Part shown: positions 1 through 12,883 of the stretch, in pieces
How positions within the stretch are numbered: position 1 is the first letter of the stretch
Layout of the letters: every line of letters begins with the position of its first letter
Assembly (NCBI RefSeq): GCF_030272615.1
Contig: NC_081411.1
Coordinates: forward strand, 212,368,744 to 212,432,743
Length of the DNA stretch: 64,000 nucleotides
Origin: Cryptomeria japonica
Lineage: Eukaryota; Streptophyta; Pinopsida; Cupressales; Cupressaceae
Direction of reading: 5' to 3'
Position numbers and translations under genes: made by a program
Notes under the pieces: generated by a model
Database searches by the model: none
Told to the model about the DNA's origin: nothing
The model's input: the letters and a program-made list of their open reading frames with translations, nothing else

Positions 1-1150
1 GATTGACTGAGGCTGCACTTTTACTAGTCTGGTATTTTCTCATAAGCTAGGAAGGTTGGACTGCTAAAATACCAAATATTTGAGTCGCTAGGTGTGAAAA
101 ATAATTTGTTGTTGCACACACCAAGACAACATACGGTGGCCTTCTATGAACTATAAAGTCCAATTGTCCCACCGGGCGTGCCAAAAACTATTGTCACTTG
201 GATTTGCACTTGATGCAAGCTTGAAATTCCCGCAATCCAGTGACACATTGGACTGCTCTGAGGCTATGGGTATCCTATTATGAGAGAAGACCTCTGGATT
301 ATAGGCCGACTTCCTATTTGATCACCTAATACTAACTTGAAATTGGCTTGGAAAAGGGATAGAAAGATATGCATAAAATGTAACTATTGCTAAGAAGGTG
401 ATCCACCAATGACTGAAATAATCTAAAATGATTACAAACTCACAAAAATTCTCAAGTATTGAAGCTATACAATCTCACAACTCTGCTACTTTTGCCTGCA
501 AAAGCGATTCTTATGAAAGGCTCTGACTTTTTGATGTATACAAAAAGGAGAACAATGAGGTTCTCACAATTTTGATGCAAAAGAACAAAAACACTAACAT
601 AGACCTGAACTATGACATAACATTCTTAGCATTCAACTTTGAAGGAATCTAATGAAACAAAATGATAAAACAATATTTTTACCATAAAATTCACAAACAA
701 CAGTTGAAAAAATAAGAATAATGAGAAGGAAAACAACTTTTTTGAGAATCAGGAGCTATCTGCATTCCAAATCTATAGAAATGCTTACAAAAATCTGAAT
801 ATTCCTCATGAGGAATCTGAAAAATAATCATAAATAATAAGTTACAAGAGCAAGGATCTCTGCTGTTGAACAAGTACAAACTCTAGAACTAGAGAACTAA
901 GTGACAAAAAGTCCCTTATACAAGTAAGCTTTTCAAAAAATTCAAAAATGAATTTTGGCTCCCAAAAATATGTGTTGTCTTCTCTCCACCAAATCAAGAC
1001 TCTAACTAAAAGAAAAACTCCTCCAAAACTTATGACTTCTCATCATTTCACGTTGAGTTCACCTGGATGCTACTGGTTACCTGACCATTTGATTTAACCA
1101 CCTGCATTAACCGTCAGCACATGGCAGATTAACAATCAATCGTCGAGTCT
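1..1150. other. Non-coding AT-rich tract, nothing recognised
   Basis: I see no convincing coding sequence, RNA gene or repeat unit here. It lies to the left of a GC-richer repeat array and may belong to an LTR or internal region of the family X element at locus A, but no terminus or target duplication is visible. Confidence 0.4.
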
Positions 1151-1700
1151 GCTGACAGCTTGTTGCTATGTCGCGAGGATTAACCTTCAGGTACCTTTTC
1201 ATTGTGGTATAATGATAGCCCTTGGATTATCTCAGACTTGCATGACCCTTATCTCACCTGGGCACTCACCCCACTAGTAGGCTCGCCACGTGTAACTTCT
1301 TGCATGTCTTTGGATCGCTCGTGAGATCCACCCGTCTCACCACTTGGACCTGCCACTGGACTTGGTCTACCTTGGTTCTTCATCTACTCTCTACCACGTA
1401 GTGCATCCTCATTCATTTTAAGCCCACTTGGACGACCACCTCAACTGCCACCTCTCCAGTTGCTATGTTGCGGGAGATAACCAACGAGCATCTTCATCTT
1501 GCGGTATAGCGATGACCATTGATTTTCCCTCAAACTGCTCGATGCTTAGCATCCGAGCCACTCACCTTTTCTGCACGTGCTTTGTCGCCAAGTCGTAGGG
1601 AGTATTCGGCGAGCATCTTTCTATCGCGGTATAGCGACCATAGTCAGATCTTTCTTAATCTGCATATTGATCTTCTCGACTTTCTCGTTGGTTAATTTGC
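1150..1700. repeat. Degenerate GC-rich tandem repeats (array A)
   Basis: Three diverged copies of one motif begin near 1,162, 1,459 and 1,584. Each has a gttgctatgt/gtcgccaagt-like start, then an ataaccaacgagcatctt-like middle, then gcggtatagcgatgacc. The motif resembles the units of the array at 35.7-36.6 kb beside family X locus C (shared gagtaaaccacgagcatct-like core). Both arrays have the same orientation relative to a minus-strand family X gene, on the 3' side here and on the 5' side at locus C, which fits a position inside an LTR. Confidence 0.55.
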
Positions 1701-2540
1701 CTTTTCGTTATAAAATTTAGGTGCCTTGAGATGTGCATGTATGTGAGGGACCTGCCAATGCTGAGCTGCTCCTTGTCAAAAGATCATAAGCTTTGACACT
1801 AAGGATATATGCGGCTTTGCCTTTAAATACGATGAATTTCCTCCACACGGCCAATGTGGAATAAATGGTCTATGCCTGGGCCTTTTCATCGAGTCATCGA
1901 GATAACATGAAACCAACTCCTTCCGATAGCCGATGACTTACTCGAGTCCGCCCACTTTTATCTCGGGCGCCGGCGTAGGGGAGAACCTTGCCTGTCGATA
2001 CTTGATACAACTGCTCCACACTTATGCTTGTTCATCAGGGTAACTCCTGCCGATCAAGGTAGGTCTTGCCGATAAGGCAAAAATTCAAAAACTGCAAAGA
2101 AGCCCATCTCCATTAGCATGTTGTGCTCAACCCTTGTGTGGGCCACATTTTAACCCACATGTTGTATTTTACTTTTCCTGTATCTGCACATGAAGCAAAT
2201 AGGTTAGATAAAATTAGTGCATATATGATTTCTTGGTAATGATTTGACTTGATATTTACTGATTTGCTTGGCACTTTTCAATATAAATGAAAGCAAGGCC
2301 TCATTAGGCAACCAAATTTAGCATGTGCAAAAAATTTGGTAGCACTTCCCCAATGACACCCGAGACATACACTGATGGAGACCTGATGTCTCAAGTGTCA
2401 TCAGGGTAGCAATAGCCGATGGAATCTAGGCTATCGGCAAGACATAATTCTGATGAGCAACGGTCAAAATTGAGCCCCAAATGTACTAGTGGTTATTTAG
2501 GGACATCTGCAAAGTTTGCAAACACATGAGAAGGTACACC
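1700..2540. other. Non-coding tract, probable LTR or 3' region of the locus A element
   Basis: No gene is visible. Several short motifs built on ccgat/gccgat and a tgatgtctcaagtgtcatcagg-like tract recur between 1,900 and 2,460. I could not find an LTR boundary. Confidence 0.3.
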
Positions 2541-4187
2541 TCTCACCAACCCTCCTTCTGCAACATCATTTCAAATCCCTTCTCCAAGTCTTCAACTTCA
2601 CTAAATGCACCTTTATATGACAAATTATGCTTCATCCCCCACTTCTCAACAACAACAATCCTGTTATACATATTAATCCTTTTCATGGCCACACCTCTTG
2701 GTAGATTCTTAATCAAGTCATTATGAACCCAATACATATGAGAATAAGCACCAAATTTTGAGCCACTCTCATATTTCAAATGAAATTCTTTGAGTCAAAT
2801 TGCTTTCTAGGATAACCTAATGGCAGACGATAATAATCAAGCTTTTTACTTATTAGCTCATATCCCATAGTCGAATGAACTATAAAACCTACCAAAATAT
2901 AAAATTCCTGGCATAATAGACTATTTGTGTTGAGATATTAAATACAATAAATTAGAATCATTCAATTTCCTCACCATATCCAAATAAGCTATCCTATCTG
3001 CTACAATCTATGGTAGCAGATATGGAGTTCTCTCAAATTAATATACTCTAATCTTGGTATAGTCTTTAAAAGCATACCAATCACCCCAGTTATGAACAAT
3101 CTGTACCTTTGAGTTGTATTCCTTAGGTCTTAAAAATCTCTGAATTTTAGGTGATAAACAAAAATCACAAGGGTGACCAAACAACTTGTACAATCTCTTC
3201 ACAAATAAATCTTCAAAAATTAACTAATGTGATTGCTCACACCTACTGTCCCATAATGAAGTCCACATTTGCACAAGTTTCCAATCTCCATGACGATCAA
3301 TATCACAAATCCTTAATAACTGAGCCCAAACTCATTGCCTAACCATTAAAAAGAATTAAATGCATTAACAACAAATTATGCTAAAAAACAATAATGTTAT
3401 CATCCTTCTTCATAGAGGTCAGTTTTTCATGAATTTATCCAATAATGAAATGATCATATTCAAATGGCCAAGCACCATGAGTTTGTATATCTGCATCTAA
3501 CACTATGGGAGCTAACAACATCTTGGTGCGGGCCTCCAATCTTAGAATCTAATACACAAAATAATAAGTGTACTAGAAATACTCTTCCAATAAAGTCACA
3601 AAGTATGGGGAATTCTCCCTAGCACCAAAAGCTCCTTGTTTTCCATTTTCAACGCTTGGCCAATGCAATGACAACCTCCATCTCTTATAATCATTTTGCA
3701 TACTGTGATATTCCTTACAAAGATTTCCAAATGTAAACTTTGAATCCATGCTACCATCCAATCTAAAAACATAACAAATATGGTCCCTAGTAATAGGGAC
3801 ACAAGTTGAACCATTTGCATCATATTTTGTCCTTGTTTTAGGATCATATCTACTAGAAATTACCTTGACAATTTTTGTATTGACAAATACATTAGGAACC
3901 ACCAATTTTTCCAAATTCATTTGCCATGGGTGACATATTGGTCTGTCCCTAAACATTTTTCTATAATGATATCTGAACAGGTCATAACCCATCTCAAGGG
4001 TTAAAATATTCCCTGGAGCCTTTGGCTTGTCCTCCAATTTCTCTGCACTAAGGTTCATGCTTATATTTCTCCTTATTTTAGGGCTAGAGCTAGGTAACTG
4101 GTCAATGCAATCCTGGTTTGTTGGCCAAGATTATTTCTTATGGCTTTTGGTCTTGGGTTGAGAAGGACCTTTTGAAGAATTAGCCAT
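2540..4187 (-). pseudogene. Family X protein, locus A (decayed)
   Basis: This is a decayed copy of an unrecognised protein family seen three times in the window. The likely start is the ATG at 4,187-4,185. Three blocks match locus C. Block 1, near 3,900-3,835, reads VPNVFVNTKIVKVISSRYD (locus C VPSVFMDTDLLTLIAQNYD). Block 2, near 3,470-3,430, has FEYDHFIIG followed by IHEKL. Block 3, near 3,105-3,040, reads HNWGDWYAFKDYTKIRVY followed by TPYLLP. The longest clean piece is 161 codons (4,058-3,573), and a 78-codon piece lies at 2,779-2,543. Many stops and frameshifts lie between them, so it is older or faster-decayed than locus C. No catalytic motif is visible. The Pro/coiled-coil C-terminal part seen at locus C is missing. 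Upstream it abuts a truncated gypsy RT, so its own promoter and LTR are gone. Confidence 0.6.
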
Positions 4188-4480
4188 ATCTGATGATAGT
4201 ATGTCTAAAACCTAACAACTACTCCTTCAAGCCACAAAATTTTCACACTAGCAAAATACTTCGAGTATTAAGACAAAGATTTATCTCCTTCAGGTGCAAA
4301 GAATCAACAAACTTCACAAAAAGAGATTTCAAATCTTACTGGTTAATAACAACACTAAACATCTACAATATTCATGAGCCTCATGTCTCCCCTATAACTC
4401 TTCTTCAACTGCTTCTCCTTTTCCCTTTCGATGTAGAAAAGTGCCATAATGTTTTTTTATTGATCACCACAATTCGATCC
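4188..4480 (-). other. Probable 5' untranslated tract of family X locus A
   Basis: This stretch lies between the point where similarity to gypsy RT stops (near 4,480, just after a GLKMDRI motif) and the family X start codon. It has no open frame, and its texture resembles the leader upstream of locus C. It probably contains the junction between the two elements. Confidence 0.35.
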
Positions 4481-7035
4481 ATCTTCAATCCATTCACAGA
4501 TATTACAAATCCCAAATAAACCAACTCTTCCTTCATGAAAGTACACTTCTTAAGATTTATTAACAACTTCACTTCTCTCAACCTCTACAAAACTTGTCTT
4601 AAATGTAACAAATGCTCTTCTTTTGTCTTATTAAAAATCAGAATATCATCCAAATATACAATAACAAACTTACCCAAGAATTTCTTCAATACCCCATTCA
4701 TCAATCTCATGAAAGTACTCGGTGCATGAGTCAACCTAAAAGGCATCACCCATTCATACAATCCTTCATTTGTCTTGAATGGTGGCTTCCACTCATCTCC
4801 TTCTTTGATTCTGATATGATGATATCTACTCTTCAAGTCTATCTTTGTGTAGTATTTGGCTCCACTCAAACAATCCATTATGTCATCCATCCTAGGTAAA
4901 GGAAACTGGTACTTCATTGTGATCTTGTTTATTTCTCTGGAATCAGTAGACATCCTCCATTCTCCATTCTTCTTAGGTGCTAATACTGTTGGTATTGCAC
5001 AAGGACTCAGACTTTCTTTGATCAAATATTTCTTCAACAATTCATGCACTTGTCTATTCAACTCTTCATTCTTTCTTGGTGTCATCTAGTGTGTAGCTTT
5101 GTTAGGTAAACTAGCTCTGGGAATTAGGTCCATGCAATGACTGATACTCCTCACAAGTAATAATCACAGGCACATTATCTGAAATGATGTCTCTGTATTC
5201 TATCAACAACTCTTTTATCTCCTCCAATTATTCTTCTTCAGGTTCCGGGTGTTCAGTCTTCTTAGGAACCAAGGAAAGACACATATCTCATGTCTCATTC
5301 TATCCAGGAACTTCCTTTCATCCACCAAATAGATTCTATCATTCGTACAAACTTCGCTCTTTAAGGGCTCCTCCAAGGGTAATAAGGTTTGTTTCATCCC
5401 ATTTGCTACAATAGTGTATATGTTCTTTCTTCAATCATGTATTGCCTGTCTATCAAACTGCCAAGGTATACCAAACAAAATGTGACAAATATCCATATGA
5501 ATAATATCACACAAAAATTCATCATGATAATTTCTAATTTTTAATTTCACCAAGCATTGCTCACTTACTAACAACTTATGATCATCCCAAATCCACGCCA
5601 TCTGATAAGGGTTAGGGTGTTTTAATCTTTCCAACTTTAATTTATTTACCATTTCTTCTGAAACAAGATTATCCAAACTACCACTATCAATGACTACTTT
5701 GCAACACTTATCAGATACCTTACATTTGGTCTTGAATAGATTTCTCCTCTGGAAGGGTTCTTCATCCTCTCCGGTATGACACAAAGATCTCCTCATCATC
5801 AACAATTCTCCATCTTTTGGTTTGTTAGCTGATCCAGTGGGGCTTTCTTCCACCATTGCTGTTCTCGCAGTGTTCTCTATCTTCTTACATTTGAAAGAAC
5901 GATGTCCTTCTCCTCCACACTTTAAGAAAGTTCCTCTAAACTCTCTCTCATCTTGTCTTTTTTCATCTTTTTTAAAATTTTCATTTCGGTAATCATCAGG
6001 TTCTCTTCTCCGGTAGAAATTTCTATCATCCCTCCGATATGAACTACCATCTTTTCTTACTTCATTGTCCTTTATATGTTCTGTCTAGGTTACTCTTCCT
6101 CTAGAATATCCTTTTCCTCCTTGAAATATTCCTTCGGAAAACCTTCCACCTCGACCTCTCTATCTTTTCTCATGTCTTATGTTCAAATTCTCTTCTTCTT
6201 TCAAGGCATATTGGTAAGCTTCCTCAACACTTTGCAACTTGATCAAACTGAGTTCTTCTTGTATAGAAATCTGCAATCAATTCAAATATCTCACAACTTA
6301 TTCAATCTCATCATCGACATGTCCAGATATGATATTTAACTTGTATAATGCTTTGGTATAGTCCACACTAGATTCTTTCTGCTTCAAGTTCTGCAACTTC
6401 AAGAACAGATTTACTTGGTAATCAGTTGGCACAAACTTTGATTTTAACTTGGAAACCATTCACTCCCATGACTTGATATTCTCTTTACCTCTTCTCTGTC
6501 TATCAACCTGCAAATGTTCCCACCAAAAAGATGCATGACCTTTCAATCAGGTACAGACATATTTCACATTTCATTCTTGTGCGATGTTCTCAAAATGTAA
6601 ATACTTCTCCATCTTCGAGATCCAATCCATTAATTCATTTGAATCCAACTTCCCATGATACTCTGGTGGGGTAAAATGTGGTTTAGTGTTCTCTCTACTC
6701 AAAACCTTCAAGACCTCTCCTCATTTGGATCAATCTCTGGTGGATTTGCTACTTGTTCTACCAGTGCTTCTTCTTCTTCATCTTCGCTCACATCTTCAAT
6801 GTGTCGACCTCTTCTCTGGGATATCTCAACAACTTCCAACCGAGCTGCAATTCCTCTCAACATTTCCATCACAACAGGGTCTACACTCCAACACGCTCCA
6901 CTATTCCTATTTCCTCTTTGTGCCATCTATACATCAATCCTCTACAACTGCAGGTCGGATCCACAGTCTGCCACCCCACAAAAAAATCTTTAAGGCAACA
7001 CAATCTTCAGAATGAAATCTCACTCTGATACCACT
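4480..7035 (-). pseudogene. Truncated Ty3/gypsy gag-protease-RT
   Basis: This is a minus-strand retroelement polyprotein remnant. Gag starts at the ATG at 6,926, and a Retrotrans_gag-like region follows to about 6,250. The zinc knuckle near 5,935-5,895 reads FLKCGGEGHRSFKCK, so the first Cys of CX2CX4HX4C is replaced by Phe. The protease carries VIDSGS near 5,695. RT (5,085-4,480) has DLKSRYHHIRIKEGDEW and YLDDILIF. RNase H, integrase and the 3' LTR are missing because sequence similarity ends near 4,480. Several stops sit where Arg (CGA to TGA) or Gln is expected, for example in the matrix part of Gag. RT and protease resemble the complete gypsy element at 13.4-22.3 kb, which suggests a related chromovirus-type lineage. 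Confidence 0.85.
7022..7033 (-). other. Primer binding site, initiator tRNA-Met type
   Basis: Read on the minus strand the tract is TGGTATCAGAGT, the usual tRNA-iMet primer binding site of plant gypsy and copia elements. It lies two bases from the TG..-like end of the flanking LTR and upstream of gag, as expected for a minus-strand element. Confidence 0.8.
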
Positions 7036-7850
7036 TGGTGCAGTCACCGGTTAGGAGGGACCTCAAAGAGATCAATTTGGACCGGTCAACAAGAGTAAAC
7101 ACAATGGAAACAAGAGGATATGATGGAGGCAATGTAGAACTGAATGAATCAGATCATGAAATATGATTATAGATAACCGGTAACATCTGGGTTACAAGAT
7201 TCGACTCCCTGTCCTGCCACATAGATGCTTAATTATAGAATTGGTCAACTATGGATCTCTAAATCTTAAGATATGTCTTCTATATTCTTTTTGATGATTT
7301 ATGATGCAAAATTATATTGATTTATATGATCTAGAGGGATCCAATCGGCCCAAGAAGAATCAAACAATGATGAACATATTAAAATATGTAAAACCATCAA
7401 GCCGACCTCTGCCAAAGAGAATCCTCCGAAAAATCCAAGGGATGAAGTGTAGATCAAAGGGAAGGTCGGCCACATGCCAAGGAACATTGGAGTCAATGAA
7501 CTAGGGCTTCATAAGCTACATAAAGGATTCATAAGATTTGCCAATAGAAAATAGGTCCAAGCGGCTCCAGGGTTCTAAGCCAGAAAACTTTCTCGGAATC
7601 TAGAATTGATAACTTGCTGGAAAATGATCCAAAAGTCCCGCGGTCTTGGAATAAAGAAGATAATCACAAAATCCATCTCCGCAAGATCCAATGAGAAAAT
7701 GCAGAAAGAAATGTTGAAACTGCAAAATAGGAACAAACTGAAAATGAAATGTTTTTGGTTGATGCAAGATTTCCAAGAACCCAGGATGCTCCTGCATCAC
7801 TTTGACACATTTTGGGTCCATTGCTTTATGTTGATCGGGTCTAAAAAGAC
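7036..7850 (-). repeat. 5' LTR of the truncated gypsy element (outer end uncertain)
   Basis: On the plus strand the LTR starts with TGGTGCAGTCACCGG at 7,036, directly next to the PBS. The other terminus is not clear. I place it near 7,850 only because texture changes after that. There is no second LTR in the window, since the element is truncated inside RT. Confidence 0.5.
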
Positions 7851-9100
7851 TTGAAAATTATCACTCGATACTAACAAGCTTCTTTGATAAAGTATGTTCC
7901 CACTAACCAAATCATAAAAGATACTCATCGAGGATCAAAGAGATGAAAAAGTCATCTCTTTGACAAAACTCTCTTTATTAAGTGGGGTCCTGTGACATTT
8001 GCATAGGAAAAAGACTTTATGAGAAAGAAAAAAATGCGATAAAGGTTTAATTACCCAATGAACTATGAGGACATGCAAATACAACACTTTGGAAAAGTTT
8101 ATAAAGACAAAATGCAATACATAAGCTAAGGCAAAGGTACAAGAGGCAACTCAAGAATTTAAACCAACACTTTGACAACCACTCAAGGAAACATAAGTAG
8201 AAAATACTTTCAACAACTAAAAGCAACACAACAAGAGATTCAAGAATTTTCAATCCTAACAACCCGCTCATCTCATTAGGTAGCATACAACTCCAACATA
8301 CATATAGCAGGGAGATTGTAAGGGGATAACTGTAATATCGATTTAAAATGGATTCTTCTTGGCTTTGTGGAAAACATAAATCATTCTTATAACTTATTTT
8401 GGATTACTATATCATCTAATATTTTATGAACAATTTGGAAGGAAGAAATGATGATGACAAGCACTTTGGAGAGGATGGATTTGTGGATAAAAACAAATTA
8501 GAAATGAAATATAGAAGACATTGATCTCTCAAGAAAACTAAAATTGGAAAAGGACCTTAACTACAAAAAAAATTGAGGATTCAAATAAACCAGGGTGAAG
8601 AATTCACTATAGGAGTTAAATCCAATGATGGTATATCATAGGTAGATCCACGTTGCAATGATAATGATTAATTCTGTTTAAGCTAGAACTTCTGATCGAC
8701 CAATTGTTGGGAATTTGACTTACATAATCTTTTTCAGTATCTATTTTGCAATATGTTTATGTATCTATTGTATTAAGTGTAATAAGTGTTCTCTAGTAGA
8801 GACAAATTACGGTTTATAGTTCAATTTTTAGAGTACTTGTTGATGGTTTCTCACATAAGAACTTAGATAAATATGAGTTTTAGATCTCAATCCAACTGCA
8901 ATTCTTCCCTACTTAACTATTTCCATTACATATTCTACCTAGAAAAATCTCCCTATAGGACTCCATGTGGTCACATATGTGTCATATTGGCTCCTAAACA
9001 TCTTTGTTTTTGTTTAGAAGACATAATGAAATGTGTTTGGATGTGGAAACTGAGTAAGTTGACTTTTTTAGATTTCTATGTTTATCTTGAAATAGGAATC
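7850..9100. other. Non-coding tract between gypsy LTR and transposase gene
   Basis: No gene is visible. The right part may be the 5' terminal region of the CACTA element whose transposase starts near 9,120. I searched for a CACTA terminal motif and found only an isolated cactatagg at about 8,607, too weak to call. Confidence 0.3.
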
Positions 9101-10194
9101 AAAATTAATACTGGAATGAAGAACATTACAGATGGATTAATGTCAAAGGTTGACTACAAATCAATACCATGAATATGATGAGAGCGTAGCTAATGAGAGG
9201 GACATTGACAAATATCCATGTCCATGTAATGACTGTCTTGGTGGAAAGGTGAAAAAAGTTCTATCAATATATGATAACATATGGGCATAGTGGTATAATC
9301 CCTTGAGATTAAAATTATTATGAATATATGATAGAATTGCAAAGTGTGAGAGACGAAGAGAAAAAAAAAAAAACATAGATGAAGTGGAATCAAACATAGA
9401 TGAAGAGGCAACAATGTTAGATGAAGGGTTTGAAGTTGATAGAATTTTCAATGAGGGTCTAAATGATGATTGGGCTAAGTTGATGGAGGATGCTTTAAAG
9501 CCTATGTATGCTAATTGTAAGTTAATTCGTTTGACAACAATCCTTCAAATTCTTAACTTGCAAGTGGTGCTTGGTTGGACAAATGAGAGTGTAGATCAAT
9601 TATTGGCATTATTAAGTTCATTATTACCACCTGACTCCACATTGCCAACAAAATGAAGTCAATGTAAAAAGAAAATCATGAAGCTAGGCCTAGGGTATGA
9701 AATCATCCACACATGTGTGATTGGTTGTGTATTATTTTGCAATAATCTTACAAGTGAGAGTGAATGTCTTAAATGTCATGAAGCTAGGTATAAACAAGGG
9801 TTTAAATAAATTGTGGTTCCTAGAAAGGTTCTTCGCCACTTTATGATAATCCCATAATTACTATAAATCTATAAGCGTAGAGACATTGGTGAACTATGCA
9901 ATGACATTCCCAAAACAAGAGCACTAATGGAAAACAACGACATGTGCCTGATTCTAAGGCACGAATGAAATTTGATAACATAAGGCTAGATTTTTCTCAA
10001 TATCCTCATAATATAAGGTTGGGTTTGGCTCTAGATGGGGTGAAATCATTCTCAGATCAAAGTACTAAATGGTCAACTTGGGCAGTTTTTTAAATAAATT
10101 ATAACTTGCATCCATGGCTAGAAACTAAAGCATTTTTCTTAATGCTATCATTATTTATACTAGGAAAGAAAAACGTGACTTCAGATACAATCAA

Positions 10195-11313
10195 TGTTCA
10201 ACACACTAGATGCTGAGAGGGGGGGGGGGTGAATCAACATGAACTAAATTTTAGAAATTTACAACTTAAATCCATTAGATCACATTATAAAGAATAAAAA
10301 AATAGAAACATAATCACACACATAGGAACACCAATATTTTATATGTGGAAAACCCGTATTGAGAAAAACCACAGTGAGTGTTAACTCACAAGACAATCCA
10401 TTATATATGAAATGATTACAAAAGATAGAGCTAACTACTTTGGACTCGCTATCCAAAGCTAACTGCTCATGGAGCAAGATACAAAGATACTTATAGAACT
10501 GAAGCTAACATCACTCAGGGCAAGATACAAAATTAGGAAATGAATTATATAAATAGAGGCATCTCAAAATACAGATTATAGTCACTATTAAAGCACACAA
10601 CTCTATTCTTACTAAAATATTTGGACCACCAGACCTTCTAGATCACCGCATCTATATCCATTGTAACTTTTGCACATCTGACAGATTTCTTGTATCCCTC
10701 ACTTATATCAGCTGCTTCGCCACATCAAATATCTTGCATGTCTTATAACTCTATACACATCTATATCCCACATAACTTGCTCGCATCTCATTCACACCTC
10801 ATCTCTCGCATACTCACCAAGTTAGAACAAAAAAATCACCAAGTTGGTTAAAAGAAGGTTTGGAACATGTACATATTTTTTCAACCAAGATATACAATCG
10901 AACCAAAATAAAAGACATGAAACTTAAGCCATACCTAAAGCAATATCCAACGTGCAACATTGGACCAAAAGAATACCCCCTTGCGGAGTCACCAGATTAA
11001 GTATACATTATATCCAATTTTGATAATATGAACTAAAGCTTGCACAATTACAATTCTATACAAGAGAAAGAGCCTGGGCCAAAATAGACAAAACTTGGAC
11101 TATCTAGATCACGCTTCTAATAGATTCAATCATTAAGAATACACAAATATCAATCCAACACAACTGACTAAAACAAATAACTAATCATATCAATTTCTAG
11201 TCCAAAACCAAAACAACTCATACTCCACCAGCTTCTCAAAATTGTATCCAATACCACAGATGTCCAAACCATACTCTTTGACATCAATGACTACAAAACA
11301 CATATTTGCAACA
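10195..11313 (-). mobile_element. Solo LTR, poly-G family, copy 1
   Basis: The element begins TGTTCAACACACTAG and ends GCAACA. It is flanked by the 5-bp target duplication atcaa (10,190-10,194 and 11,314-11,318). Removing it joins the transposase reading frame (SDTIN to AYLEPL), so the boundaries are firm. Near the left end is a run of 11 G followed by tgaatcaac. Inside is gtggaaaacccgtattgag, shared with the other copies. Read on the minus strand it starts TGTTGC and carries GTCATTGATGTCAA shortly after. Length is 1,119 bp. It is probably a solo LTR left by recombination. Confidence 0.9.
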
Positions 11314-11850
11314 ATCAATGCTTATCTAGAACCACTATATGATGAGCTAATGGAATTATAGAAAGGAATTGAAGCAATTTAATTTTTAAGGGATGATCGT
11401 TCAATCAAATTCACTTTAAGAGATTCCTTATTGTTTATGATTCATGATCTTCATGCATATGGCACATTGTCTAGACTCACTGTTCATGGATACCATGGAT
11501 GTCCTACTTGCAAGTTTAAGGGTTTTGTGAGACACTCAAGAAGTTTGCGTAAGTGTATTTATTTTGGACATCATGCTTACGTTAAAATGGATCATCCATA
11601 TTGTCGACAAAAAACACATTTCAATGGTCATGAAGAAAATTGTGAAGTACCGTTGCTAATAATGGGTGAATATATTGTTGAGAATGGATAAAAAAGAATT
11701 ACATTTATTAAAAATGATGGGATTTCTGGTAGTAGATATGATCCATATAATATAACCAGTGTAAAATAGTTGGGCATATTCTATAAGTTGCCATACTTTA
11801 AGGATATTTCCATTAGGCATACCATTGACTTTATGCATACTGAGAAAAAT

Positions 11851-11906
11851 ATAGCCTATGCTATTATAGAAAATATTTATAGCCTATGCTATTATAGAAA
11901 ATATTT
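11851..11906. repeat. 28-bp tandem duplication inside the transposase
   Basis: Two identical 28-bp copies beginning atagcctatgctattatag lie directly side by side (11,851-11,878 and 11,879-11,906). The length is not a multiple of three, so the duplication shifts the transposase frame and helped inactivate it. Confidence 0.9.
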
Positions 11907-12704
11907 TTGGTTCTTTTGATACTATTTCATCACGTGAAGTCTTTCGACAACTAAAGATTTATTGAAATCATTGGGTTAAAAAATATGATGATGAAAAATA
12001 TAGAAAACCTAGTGCTCCTTATGTCTGGACAAAGGAACAACATGCGTAATTCTTTTGATTGATGACTTAGATTTGCTTTCCCTCTGTATATGTAAGTAGT
12101 AATATTAGAAGCCGTTTGACATTAATGGCTTAAGAGGCCTCAAGACCCATGATTATCATGTCATAATTGGGAATATTTTACCTATTATGGTAAATATATG
12201 AAGTTTGGAAAAGGGGTTAAGATTGGAAATTATAAGGTTGGGCCTAATATTAAAGAGAATGAGTTTACATGTATTAGATCCTTCAAAATTTGATAGTTTT
12301 AGGGAGGAGGTTATTGAAGTCCTTTGTCTATTCGAACAAGAATTTCCACCAACAATATTTAACATTTCTATGCATCTTTTAATACATCTAGAATATGAAC
12401 TAGAGCATTGTGGCCCAATAAGAATGAGATAAATGTATCCTATAGAACAATATATGAATGTTTTGAAAAAAAATGTTCATAATAGGGCAAAATCAGAAGG
12501 CAACATGTGTGAGGGATATTCAATGCAAGAGGCCATGGGATTTTGTAAAAAATATATTGTTATCCTTAATATTTGTGATACTAAATTTAGGATACCCCAC
12601 ATTTTGTTTTCCCATTTGTGGTTTCGATGCTCTATGCATGTTTTATGAGACTTTTGTCGTCATAAGTGCATTTGTTTTTCCCTTGTATTTACTTTTTTCA
12701 CTTA

Positions 12705-12883
12705 TGTGCAAATCAGGTTTCCAAACCCGATTTATGCTAAAATACCTTTTAGGTGGAAATTGGGTTCACAAACCCAAATTACACCTATTTTACCCTTTTT
12801 TGCCCATCTAGGTGCAAATAGGGTTTGCAAACCTGATTTACACCTTCTAGGTGCAAATCGGGTTTACAAATCTGATTTGCACT
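12705..12883. repeat. Array of palindromic hairpin units
   Basis: Four units occupy 12,705-12,738, 12,751-12,786, 12,810-12,845 and 12,849-12,883. Each is an imperfect palindrome of about 35 bp, of the form AGGTGCAAATNGGGTTT then the reverse complement. A fifth related unit lies at 22,616-22,651, beyond the gypsy insertion. The stems differ in sequence between units while the pairing is kept. Confidence 0.8.

Larger units (their letters stand above)
9120..12600 (+). pseudogene. CACTA (En/Spm) tnp2-like transposase, N-terminal and central part
   Basis: This is a decayed transposase gene of the CACTA superfamily, whose product would cut and paste the element. In order, it shows a transposase-associated zinc-like domain near 9,180-9,300 (DKYPCPCNDC), a conserved stretch with LQVVLGWTNESVDQLLALL near 9,560, and the Transposase_21 core either side of an inserted solo LTR (GLALDGVKSFSDQ near 10,030, then LTVHGYHGCPTCKF near 11,480). 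A PYFKDISIRHTIDFMHTEKN block follows near 11,800, and a DUF4218 region occupies 12,205-12,560 (VLDPSKF, then MYPIEQYMNVLKK). Stops and frameshifts are scattered, including a 28-bp duplication at 11,851. The gene is cut near 12,600 and resumes at 28,685. Confidence 0.85.

Noticed and set aside
8873-9172. 99-codon open frame just before the transposase
   Set aside because: It overlaps the start of the transposase-associated domain in a different frame and shows no motif; probably chance.
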